From Linum tenue (lineage: Eukaryota > Streptophyta > Magnoliopsida > Malpighiales > Linaceae), in the NCBI GenBank assembly GCA_946122785.1, contig CAMGYJ010000008.1:2133742-2197741 (forward strand): 64,000 nt of DNA, in the 5' to 3' direction. Below are positions 22,293 through 31,842 of the stretch, piece by piece (within the stretch, counting starts at the first letter, position 1; each line of letters opens with the position of its first letter). Below the pieces are notes generated by a model. The model was given only the letters and a program-made list of their open reading frames with translations, made no database searches and was not told the DNA's origin. A program made the position numbers and the translations under genes.

Positions 22293-22400
22293 AGTTTAGC
22301 ATAATTAATTTGTGTTATTAATCTTTTTATTGTTATTGGTTTGTATTATTAATTTTTTATTGTATAAAAATGTTTGATTATAAATAAGGTAGAGGACGAG
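22293..22400. repeat. AT-rich tandem repeat, unit 3
   Basis: Same unit as at 19286 and 19406 (AATTTGTGTTATTAATCTTT at about 22306), separated from them by the LINE. Confidence 0.85.
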
Positions 22401-23304
22401 AGGTTTTGCTAGTGCCTAATTTTTCAGTATGATGCTAATTTTAATTTTGATGAATATAAACATTTTTGTTCTGATGTCTTTTTAATTTCAATGGGTTGAT
22501 CATAATTAATGTAAATTTATAAAAGTAAGGACATGCTTGTCATTATTAAAAATTAAGAGGAGCACAAACATTACTTCCATCTCATCAAAAGTATCATAAA
22601 GCATACCACAAAACACATATAAGAAAACACAACAAACCACACAAAAAATACCATAAAACAAAGTAAAAACTTATAAACCATACTAGAACATTACCACACC
22701 ATCAAATTCACAAAACATACTAGAAACTTCAAAACATACCACAAGTTTCATAAAATATTTCGGAGACTTCATAAATCATACCTATAAGGAAAATGTAAGG
22801 CTCTTTCTTCGACGCCAACGAGACTATAGGTTTAGTTTCATACTCATAAACGACGACATATAATTTGTCTTCAAATCACAGCAAGGATATCTCATAAAAA
22901 AATCTCATACAAACAAGACATTTTGGTAAATGTCTAATGAAATGCATTATTTTCTAAAAAAAATTATCTCATTTCAGAAAAATTCCATCCATCTTACCCA
23001 AAGAGGAGAAGTCTATAAAAAAGCTAGGTAACATAAATGAGAAGGGATGGCTTGCCCAGAGCATAACAAGGTTATTCGTAAAAGATAGAATACGATAAAA
23101 ATTAGGAACAAATCGATTCGGCTCACCGAAGATCTTAGGAACAATACTCCTTCCAAATCATGCAAAATGTGTAAAGCCTTCAGAATAAACATCACATGCA
23201 ATCAATCTAATTTACTTTGGCCACTTTGAATTAGGAGAATATCAAACACAATCTTAGGACAAAAAAGACCAAAAAAAAACAAGACAGATGTTCTATTGTC
23301 TTAA
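22401..23304. other. AT-rich intergenic DNA
   Basis: No gene or element boundary recognised. The stretch 22570-22780 is A/C-biased with repeated CATACCA-like words and looks low-complexity. Confidence 0.5.
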
Positions 23305-23314
23305 TATCAATAAC

Positions 23315-23924
23315 GGGTAAATTGCAATGTTGGTCACTGGAATTATTAAAAGTTGTCCATTCATTTTTGCTTACGTGGCGGTCAACTTTAAAAGTTGTCC
23401 GTTAAATTTGTGACATGGCAATATAATATTATAAACTATTGAAAGTAAGAACAAAAAAGGAATCCTCCTCCGGATTCCTCCCTGCCTCTGTCTGTTTTCT
23501 CCGTCGCCGCGTTCTCCGACGTTCTTTCTCACTTTCGACTCTCAATCCGGCTTCCCTGGTTTGACGGTAGTATGAGTAGTATCCTTCACTCCAGTATCTC
23601 CCTCCTCTTACCTACTTTCCTCTCTCCGCTGGCCATTGCATCAACGATGGATTTGTACTCTGAACAAGCCACCGATTCCCAAGCTCCGATTCCAAACTCG
23701 CTACCACACGACTCGTCGAACTGTGATTACATTGTTGTTGATTCTGCCTTTTAAAATTGAAGAAATGATTAAATTCTCCTTCTTTCTATTGACAGCTTCC
23801 AATCTTTCATTTCTAGGGTTCTTCTTCCATTCAATTTGGAATAATATGATAATTATTGATCATTGTTTTAGTGCCAAACGTGAACATTTTTAGTAATATC
23901 AGTGACCAACCTTGCAATTTACCC
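23315..23924. mobile_element. Mutator-like non-autonomous element, 610 bp
   Basis: Long inverted ends begin GGGTAAATTGCAA on both sides, and TATCAATAAC (10 bp) is repeated exactly at 23305-23314 and 23925-23934. The centre (23460-23760) has C/T-rich, leader-like gene sequence with short open frames only (for example 23572-23754), which suggests a captured gene fragment. No transposase is present. Confidence 0.8.
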
Positions 23925-23934
23925 TATCAATAAC

Positions 23935-24920
23935 CCTTTCATCAATTTAGTTACAATCGTTGGCTTAGATAACACTTCTTCAGTATCAAAATTACAATAG
24001 TAGTTATTATCTGACCATTGTTTTTTTTCAATTGCCCACACAATTGTGTGATTTGATACAAGTAGGGATATATAATTACTTATCATCTCTATTTTTCTAC
24101 TTTTCTCTATTACCCAACCTTTTGTGAAAATTTATTGATACTAAAATCAAATCGGATCGATTTGTATGATTCGTGAAACTGTTAATTAACTATCATATAG
24201 TTGAGTTCGAGCGGAGCTAGTCACCTACCAAAAGCCGACTAACAGGTAGTCGATTAAAACGCTACGTGATTGAACCATACAAACCGAGCAATCATACCAA
24301 AACACAAAACCAGCCAAATGGAAAAACTCATGTCAGAACAAATAATAGGGTAATTATTGATTTTTGAACCCAACACCTCTTGAACACCAGATTAACTACT
24401 CAACAACAATGCCACTATTGATCTGTGCGACAAAATATAACTTAACATGTTATTTATACGCAATATATTAGGTTATACAAAGTTAAATCCACTAGCCGCT
24501 TAAAATTTTACAAATAAATGGTTTCTGTTTCCGAAAAGTCACTTGTATAACCATCGGATAATTGTTATTTTTGTAAAATGACAAGGTGTCTATTTGTCAT
24601 ACAAAATTTTATAATTATTTTATTGGAATATGTTACTATTATTAACATATCATTGTATTATAAATGGTTCTATATATATATATTGGTTATATAAGCGAAC
24701 CATGAACCACTAAATAAACATTTGGCAAAACATACTTAGTACCAATCTGTATGGTAACATATAGTCATTTTTTGTTAATCAAAGCACTGCCCCCTTAATT
24801 AGAAGCCTTGCCCTATGTCAATGAAATACAAACACAATCATCAATTTATGCACTTCCTTCTACCATCTGTGTCTTTAACATCTCAGCTGATGAGGACGTA
24901 CAACGACCAACCATCTTGGG
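23935..24920. other. AT-rich intergenic DNA
   Basis: No gene recognised; a short TA run lies near 24670. Confidence 0.5.
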
Positions 24921-24924
24921 AGTT

Positions 24925-25645
24925 GATAAAGGTCGTCCTTAAAATTACTATTGATCGTCCTAAAAAATAACAAAGTTACATTTTTAACCTTTTGGCATTT
25001 TTAGCAAACAAACATCACTTTAACTAAAAAAAATGAAAAACACTCAATTTCCCACACTCTCAAATTCATCGTTGACATTCTCGAGTCGTAATCGTTGAGA
25101 ATACGTCCGAATCATGAGTAGCGACTCCGACGAGGTAAAAATCTGATTTTTTTTTTTCAAAAAAAATTCCAAAACCTCTCAACTGAAGCCAATTTTCGGT
25201 TGTACCATGGCTCAACCTAAGGCAATTTTCGGTTGTACCATGGACCAACCGAAAATTGGCTTCGGTTGAGCCATGGTGCAACCGAAGGTGATTTTTGGTT
25301 GAGCCATGGAGCAACTGAAGGTGATTTTCGGTTGGTCCATGGTACAACCGAAAATTGCCTTAGGTTGAGCCATGGTACAACCGAAAATTAGCTTCGGTTG
25401 AGGGATTTTGGGTTTTTTTGGATTTGTTTGGTTTATATCAATAATTTTCTATTCTTTTACTATGATTTATGATTCGATCCATAAGATAATTTGTTGAATT
25501 TTGGTTTATATATTTTTTTAGATTTATGGAAGGGGGAGGAGTTGTTTGTTTTGTGTTTGATTTTGAAATTCAAAATGGGCAATTTGGTAAATTACATATT
25601 AAGTTAGGACGATAGTTAGTAATTTTTAGGACGACCTTTAACCAT
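24925..25645. mobile_element. Mutator-like inverted-repeat element carrying a long hairpin
   Basis: Ends pair over about 35 bp (AAAGGTCGTCCTTAAAATTA at the left against AAAGGTCGTCCTAAAAATTA inverted at the right), each followed by a second ATCGTCCTA block. The same layout, with GTCGCCCTAAAAT and ATCGCCCTAAA, occurs in the element at 13418-14177, so the two appear related. I see no clear target duplication. The centre holds the long inverted repeat listed next. Confidence 0.6.
25191..25389. repeat. 66-bp perfect inverted repeat with CCATGG-centred units
   Basis: 25191-25256 is the exact reverse complement of 25324-25389, with a 67-bp spacer. Within arms and spacer, a short unit (GGTTG, two bases, CCATGG, two bases, CAACC) recurs about six times, mixed with AATTTTCGG words. 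The spacer units also pair partly, so a stem of well over 66 bp can form. The minus-strand open frame across it (25066-25347) is a by-product of the repeats. Confidence 0.95.
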
Positions 25646-27229
25646 TCAGCTTTTTCAGCAGAGAGAGAGAGAGAGGCAGCCTGCAGCTAGACTTGGTGTT
25701 ATTGGATCCAGTGCAAAGGGTGACAGTGCTACTAGCTAGAGTCAAGTCTTACTCACCCCCAATAAATTACCAGTAAAAAAGGCAAACAGCTGCTGCTAAA
25801 GCCTACACAACAACATTAAAGAAAGGAGACGCGCATCTGTTTTCTTTTAGCATGTTTTGGCTGTCAGCCTTTGTCTGATTTAATAGCAGCAGTAGCTGCT
25901 GGATGTATAAATCTATCCATCTATCTACCTTCTGCTACCCTTCATCATCATCATTATCGATCGTCAGGGCTCAGCTAAACGTCGTCCACAGGCGGCAGGC
26001 CTGTATCGAAGGAAAAGAGAGGAGCTTCCGATCCTTTTCTTCCTCCTCTTGATTCACTCACTGCGTCTATAGAGGGTTGGCCTTCTTTTGTTTTGGCCGT
26101 ATCTCTAGTCAAAAGTACTCTCTGCTTTGCTGGCTGGAGAGGGTGCAACTCATCTGAAAGTGTATTCCTTTTCTGTGCATCGATCTCCATCACTTTGCTA
26201 GTGTACAGATATCTTAATATCACTTAGGCAATTAAATTAGTTGTGTTTATCAATCATATATATGTGTTACCCAAAATGATCATTGATCAGTTGCGACCGT
26301 GGTTGTGAAAATGCTGTATCAGATCATTAATAGCCTCCGCATATATGTGGATAGCATGGATCGCATGAGACATGGTTAAGGTGAATTCCAGTCATTATGA
26401 TTGTCGATTCAATTATGTCAGACTGATACTCCTCTTATGTTCTTCTTCGCCATGACCATGGGTGAGAGATCTGAATGAAGAATCTCTTGCCCAGGAACAA
26501 ATGTCTTTTATTGCCATTTGGAGAAAGGGTCTGTTTCAGCTGGGCCATGTCATATTTACGGGTCCAACAGGGTCTTCTTAAGAGATGCTTGTACTAGCTA
26601 GGGTTTCTCACAACAACAATAATAATGATGAGGAGGAGCCGAGGAGGTATGAAACAAAGATGTCTACCACCACTTGGAATTGTAATTTTGACGTTTGCAT
26701 TTGTTGGTATTTGTTAGAGGTTTCATAAAAAAAAAGGGCTATCTAACCAATTGATGATTGTCAACCCCTTTTCATCTACCCTTCATAGTTCATATGTGTA
26801 TTCACTACTTCACATTCTCTCTATAATACTATAGTATGATGATGTATGATAACAATACAACATACGCAAACGATCCATATATATATAATTAGATGATGAC
26901 TCATTTATAATGTTTGGATTTGTTCTTTTAGGAAAATTCTCAACTGGGCATAAGAGATGTTTCAAAGAGGAAGTCTTTCCATTCGAGAGACGGGTTCATT
27001 CTAATAAAAGTTCTTATTTATCTCTTCTCACCTCATAGATCAGTTTCGTGTCATTTTGCTTCTCAGAGTTTTAATCAATAGAGCCGCCTACTTCGTGACA
27101 AAATAGCCTCTTTCATCAGGAGTCCGGTTGCAACTATCTACCATTCTTTATATTTTTGTTGTCCAGCCATGTAGTAAGGGCTTGTTTTGGATAAAATAAT
27201 AGACTCACAATTGGAGAATTATGATGATG
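25646..27229. other. Intergenic, one possible small exon
   Basis: A GA-run lies near 25660. Apart from the minus-strand frame at 25975-26223 (listed separately), no coding signal was found. Short inverted words CAGCTGCTGCTAAA (25788) and AATAGCAGCAGTAGCTG (25881) could pair weakly. Confidence 0.4.
25975..26223 (-). CDS. Unrecognised small protein or last exon of one
   Basis: 82 aa, hydrophilic, with a charged middle and an acidic end (GLPPVDDV). Codon choice looks coding-like, and GCAAAG before ATGGAGATCGAT could be a splice acceptor, so this may be the last exon of a larger minus-strand gene. I recognise no family and found no convincing upstream exon. It may equally be a chance frame. Confidence 0.2.
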   Translation of the reverse strand: MILRYLYTSKVMEIDAQKRNTLSDELHPLQPAKQRVLLTRDTAKTKEGQPSIDAVSESRGGRKGSEAPLFSFDTGLPPVDDV

Positions 27230-27935
27230 GAGATACTTAAACCATAGTAACTAGTTTCCTTTGATTGATATGTAGGACGAGCTTGTAATTATAAATCCTC
27301 TAGAATATGTTTTTAATATAATATTAGTGAAATATTTCATCTTTGTTATACTTTTTTATAACACTAGTTAACATATCTGTTGTACAAATTTCAAAGAAGA
27401 ACGGTAGATACTTGGACGAACCCCTACCGTTCTTTATTATAACCATAGTAACTACTTTCCTTTGATTGATATGTAGGATGAGACTTTTTTATGACACTAG
27501 TTAACATATATGTTGTACAACAGATATGTTAACTAGTCACCAAATCAATCTATCATGTCATCGGAACAATTAATTCATCAAATTTGCCCACCACAGAGTC
27601 CAAGTAGCTCTAACTTGGAGTTTACACAAGTCATTCAAGTTCAAGTTATCGTACATCTGGCTAGAACAAACGATCAAATTGGTCAACCAGAGCCCAAGCA
27701 TAACTCTTACTTGGAGTTTATACAAGTCATTCAAGTTCAACTTATCGTACGTTTGGCCTATGCTAATCTTACTATACGTCTGTGGAGTTTTGCTACTTAG
27801 ATAATGAATTAACTGAAATTTGTACAATAACATTATACTCTAATATTTAATGGACGAACCCCTAATGTTAATTCTTCTAAAAATGTAGTAAGAACACATT
27901 CTTAACTGAAATTTGGACAATAACGTTACTCAAAC
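27230..27935. repeat. Mosaic of locally duplicated segments
   Basis: Several words occur twice or more: TTTCCTTTGATTGATATGTA at about 27251 and 27451; ACTAGTTAACATAT at about 27364 and 27496 and inverted at 27524; GGACGAACCCCTA at 27413 and 27852; CTTGGAGTTTA with CAAGTCATTCAAGTTCAA at about 27615 and 27711; AACTGAAATTTG at 27809 and 27905. The pattern is nested duplication, not one simple tandem array. Confidence 0.7.
27496..27537. repeat. 42-bp near-perfect palindrome
   Basis: ACTAGTTAACATATATGTTG is followed directly by its inverse with one mismatched pair (ATATAT against AGATAT). It lies in the duplicated mosaic region. Confidence 0.85.
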
Positions 27936-28198
27936 TATACGATAAATTTAGTATACAAATTAATCGTCGATTCTTATTGATCAAAACTACATATAGTATG
28001 TAAGAACGCATGTCTATATTTCACATGGTGTATATATGCTAGCCTTTGCCAACTATTACAAGCATTTTTTTAGGAATAAAAAAGAAGATGTAGTGAATAT
28101 AAACCCCATAGACGAGAGGAGAGGAACATATTTAACCCAATCGAGTCCAATTCAATTAAAATCTCATTGTTGAATGAAAAGGAATTCATCTCAAACTT

Positions 28199-28221
28199 GG
28201 GGGGGGGGGGGGGGGGGGGGG
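28199..28221. repeat. Run of 23 G
   Basis: Uninterrupted G homopolymer downstream of the TCP gene. Its length may be an assembly or sequencing estimate. Confidence 0.9.
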
Positions 28222-28491
28222 AAACACCAACACACGGATATAATTAAGAACACATAAGGGTTCGTTTCTTGACAGGAAGGAAAAAAAGCTGTAAAACACT
28301 GTCTGAACAAATTTAAGACAATTAATTAGCAGACGATGTGACTGTTGAGAATTAACTAATTTGTACCTTTCATCACATAACCAAAAGCCTAGCTAGCCTT
28401 CCCCTCATCTTTCGCCGTCACTTGCAGAGCTAGCTAGCTACCTAGCATTCATTGACTTCAATCGGTGGTAGTTATATAGTACAGTACGTCG

Positions 28492-29646
28492 TCATTTGGG
28501 CGAGGGCTGGAACTCCTGTCCACCGCCACGCCGGTCATCGTCCGACGAAGACGGTTGCCGATGATGAGAGTGGGAAAATCTGGAGCTCATCATACTAAGC
28601 TCGGTGAGCTGATTAAACGGCATGACCACCGGTGAACTACGGTTGTGATGATGATCTATATTGAAGTAGGCCGCCGCCGCCTCAGCGGCACTACCACTGC
28701 TACTGCTCATCAGCATCTGGTTACTACTCCCGTGGTTCTCCCTCGCCGCCGCAGCAGCTGCTAAATGATGTTGAGGGTAGTAAGTGTTGTTGGATAAGGA
28801 CAACGGCGCCGACATCTCCATGTTCTCCTTTTGGTGCTGGTGATGATGAAGATGATGAACTAGTTGTTGGTGTTGGTGATAGTGGTGATGATGAGGATGA
28901 TCGTCTTTTGTTTGGGATCCTCCAAACCCTTGGTTTCCACTTCCCAAATTGAACATAGTTGTCACGTTGTTCGGATTTTGAGCCTGAGCCTGAGCCTGAG
29001 CCTGGAGACTATCATAAGATCCTTGTTGATCATGAACTTCATTAATGTCTCGATTTTCTTCGTCCTCTTCTATATCATCGTCCCGACGGCTGAAAATTTC
29101 AGCCGTCTGGACGATGTTGTTGGTTGGTGGAGTAGCACCGCCTGCGATGCTACTCCACCACAGCTGTTGTTGCTGATGTTGCGAAATCTCGGCCCAATTG
29201 ATCATCGTGTTGGTGTTGTTGGGGTTGAGGCAGAACTGGGAGGGGGAGATGGGGAGAGGAGGGAGCTCGTCGATCTCGGATTTCGCGGCGTTGAGGAGCC
29301 AGTCGACGGCCTTGCTGGGCTGGGTGAGGCCCAGCCTGTCTTGGAGGTCGTACAATTGGATGGCGGTGGGGACCGAGAGCCGAACCCTCCGGTCCCTCAG
29401 CCCTCTGATGGTGCAGACTTTGCTGTGCCTGTCTTTCCCTCCCAGCGCCTTGCACACCCTCACTATCCGCGGATCTTTCTGCCTCAACCATGTCGTTGTT
29501 GTCGTCGTGGTAGCAGAACTATTGTTGCTTGTTGATGATGATGAACCAATTGCCTTGCTGCTGTGAATATTGATGGTGTTGTTGTTCTTCTCATCATCAT
29601 TCATCACCGCCTTGTTTCCCAACTTTTTATTACTAGCTACCACCAC
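28492..29646 (-). CDS. CIN-type TCP transcription factor
   Basis: Single coding exon, 384 aa. The TCP domain spans about residues 58-127: basic part [20 protein letters not shown] (71-90), then helix-loop-helix [20 protein letters not shown] and [32 protein letters not shown] just before the domain and LPISPSQF after it fit the CIN group, and the TCP5/13/17 branch better than TCP4. Downstream are Gln/Ala ([10 protein letters not shown]), His- and Ser-rich low-complexity runs. CIN TCPs are nuclear DNA-binding proteins that limit cell proliferation in leaf margins. I did not see an obvious miR319 site, as expected for that branch, but did not search exhaustively. Confidence 0.92.
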   Translation of the reverse strand: MVVASNKKLGNKAVMNDDEKNNNTINIHSSKAIGSSSSTSNNSSATTTTTTTWLRQKDPRIVRVCKALGGKDRHSKVCTIRGLRDRRVRLSVPTAIQLYDLQDRLGLTQPSKAVDWLLNAAKSEIDELPPLPISPSQFCLNPNNTNTMINWAEISQHQQQQLWWSSIAGGATPPTNNIVQTAEIFSRRDDDIEEDEENRDINEVHDQQGSYDSLQAQAQAQAQNPNNVTTMFNLGSGNQGFGGSQTKDDHPHHHHYHQHQQLVHHLHHHQHQKENMEMSAPLSLSNNTYYPQHHLAAAAAARENHGSSNQMLMSSSSGSAAEAAAAYFNIDHHHNRSSPVVMPFNQLTELSMMSSRFSHSHHRQPSSSDDDRRGGGQEFQPSPK

Positions 29647-30346
29647 TGGTAATTATAAATTGGGGCCGGGCTATAACATCCACAACACTCTGAATTCGAA
29701 CGTTTAGATCGAAGAAGGAATTTTATGGAGGAAGTTGTAATGGGAAGGAAGTGGGAGAAAAACCTTAGGGGCTCTTCCTGTTGGTGCAGCTGCCTTTGCC
29801 AGCGAGCTAACAAAGGATGGGTATGGTTGGGCTATGAATTTATTGAGGGAAATAGCTGGTGAGCAGGGGGGGAGGATTTGGTTGCTGGGATTTGGTTGAA
29901 TTTCAGCAAAAAAATGGCTGCAGAGAGAGGGAGAGTAGTGGTGATGCTTTGATTTGAGGAAAGAGGGAGAGAAGATGCCGGAATCGAACCGACCATCCTC
30001 CACGGCACTCCTTATGAAGGAAAAAAGCAATGGCATCCGTGGTGCCACGTGGACTATAGAGTATTCCTCCCATCCGTGCTAATTGTATAAATGGTCACTA
30101 AAACTTGGACTCACTCACAAACTGATTGTTAAACTTTAGTTTCTGACAAATTTGTCAACGGAGTTGCTATAAGGATGAATAATTTTTTTATGGTGAAATT
30201 TTTACTGTTTTTTAGGTGAGTTTTTTCGCGAACCTGAAAAGAGAGTAATGAATTTGATGTAAATTTTTGTATTGTTAACTATATGATCTTACACTTTATT
30301 TATACTTTTTTTATAGAGAAAACCTGCTCACTTTATGTATACTTTC
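29647..30346 (-). other. 5' flank of the TCP gene
   Basis: Probable leader and promoter. A minus-strand 114-aa frame (30048-29704) lies here with no family resemblance; it is best treated as leader sequence. 30060-30346 is AT-rich without signals. Confidence 0.45.
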
Positions 30347-31126
30347 ACTCTAGATAGGCTTGGCAGGCCGGGGCCCAAAAGCGGGCATCCGCCCGAAGCC
30401 CGCCCGATAAGGGCCTTGAATGGTTGGTTTTTTGGGCCCGTCAACGGGTGGCGGTTAACCCGTTATCCGTCAACAGTGGGTTTCGGGCGGTGATGGTTCG
30501 TCCAGTATCCGCCCCGCGACCCGACCGACGGGTTACCCGTGCTAAATACGACGCCGTTTGGAAGGAAGTATATATTCTCCACTTTCCCTTGAGAAACCCT
30601 AGCTGCCGCCTCACTTTTCATTCTTCACCAAAAACGGAAACCCTAGTTTCCTTCTTCCTCTCAATCTCTCTGCCTCCTCTGTAGCGATTCGGGATCAGAT
30701 CGCTAGATAATCGCGATCTGGCCGATTTTTCGCCATTCCCCCTCATCAATTCCTCCATTCGACCAATTGCATGGCTGGAAGAGGCGAAGAGCAACCATCC
30801 GACGAAGATTTCGTCGGCCGCAGTCCAAAAATGAGGCGTTCGAAGTTCAAATCGCGGATTCTTCGAGTCGAAAAGATAAGTTAATTCTGGGTTGCTTTCT
30901 TTTCTTTCACCTATCTTCCCTGATTCCCCGTTCCCCCAACTCTATACTAACTCTTCTTCTACTGGTATATATAGGGGGGATTCAGAGCGGCGGGGTCGTT
31001 TCTCACCACGCCATCTTCTGAAATCGAGAAGAAGACCACCCCAGTCGAGTCCACAGAGAGTGAGAGAGCAGAGATCGAGGGATTTAGCCGAGCCTCCAGA
31101 GTCCAGACAGCTTGTTCATCGAGGGT

Positions 31127-31500
31127 AAGTTGCTTGGTCTCTCGTGTATACTAGTGGTGTCAATACAGACATGCATGCATTCATTTGCAGTTCTAACTTC
31201 TAAGTTCTAACTTGCTTTGTTTTCTTTGTAATTGTTCACTCTTGTTTGGCCTAGGTTGGATCTGGTTCCGAGAACTGAAGTGGAACAGAGTCCAGTCATC
31301 GAGGGTAAGTTGCTTGGTCTCGTCTATACTTTTTATTAATTTATGGGTTAGTCGTGTCAATACAGACATGCATGCATTCATTTGCAGAATTGCAGTTCTA
31401 ACTTCTAAGTTCTAACTTGCTTTGTGTTCGTTGTAATTGTTCACTCTTGTTTTTGGTCTAGGTTGGATCTGGTTTCGAGAACTGAAGTGGAACAGAGTCA
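31127..31500 (+). repeat. 170-bp tandem duplication in the transposase leader
   Basis: CATCGAGGGTAAGTTGCTTG occurs at 31128 and 31298, followed in both copies by ACATGCATGCATTCATTTGC and GTTGGATCTGGTT...GAGAACTGAAGTGGAACAGA. Each copy has a splice donor (GAGGGTAAGT) and a possible acceptor (CTAGGTTGG), so a small non-coding leader exon appears duplicated. Confidence 0.85.
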
Positions 31501-31842
31501 GTGAGCACTTCAGTGAGCAGTGAGGGTCAGTCTACTGTCATTGGGTACTCGACAGTCCACATAAAAACTACAATCGAGAAGGTAATCCCGTCCTCCTCTC
31601 CTAAGCCTCAACTCACTGTGTTTGTCTGTTTGATTATAATGCTGCGACTTGTTGTGACAATCAGTGGATAAGTAATGCTAATAAGTAAAATTAATGAAAC
31701 TGTAATCGTGATTTTGATGCTAAAGATTTTTGTTTGCAAGTGTAGTCTTGTCATTGTGAAATGTGAATGTAACTAAGTTAATAAATAAAAACTAAGGCTT
31801 AACTGGTGCTTAAGTAGTAATACATAAATTTTTTATGTTCAG

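Noticed and set aside
25066..25347. Minus-strand frame with HGST/TEN repeats, like a repeat protein
   Set aside because: Produced by the inverted-repeat units, which have the same frame in any direction; no start context or support.
25780..25900. microRNA-like foldback
   Set aside because: Pairing arms are short and far apart, and no known plant miRNA sequence was recognised.
29704..30048. 114-aa minus-strand frame upstream of the TCP gene
   Set aside because: No family resemblance and it lies where the TCP leader should be.
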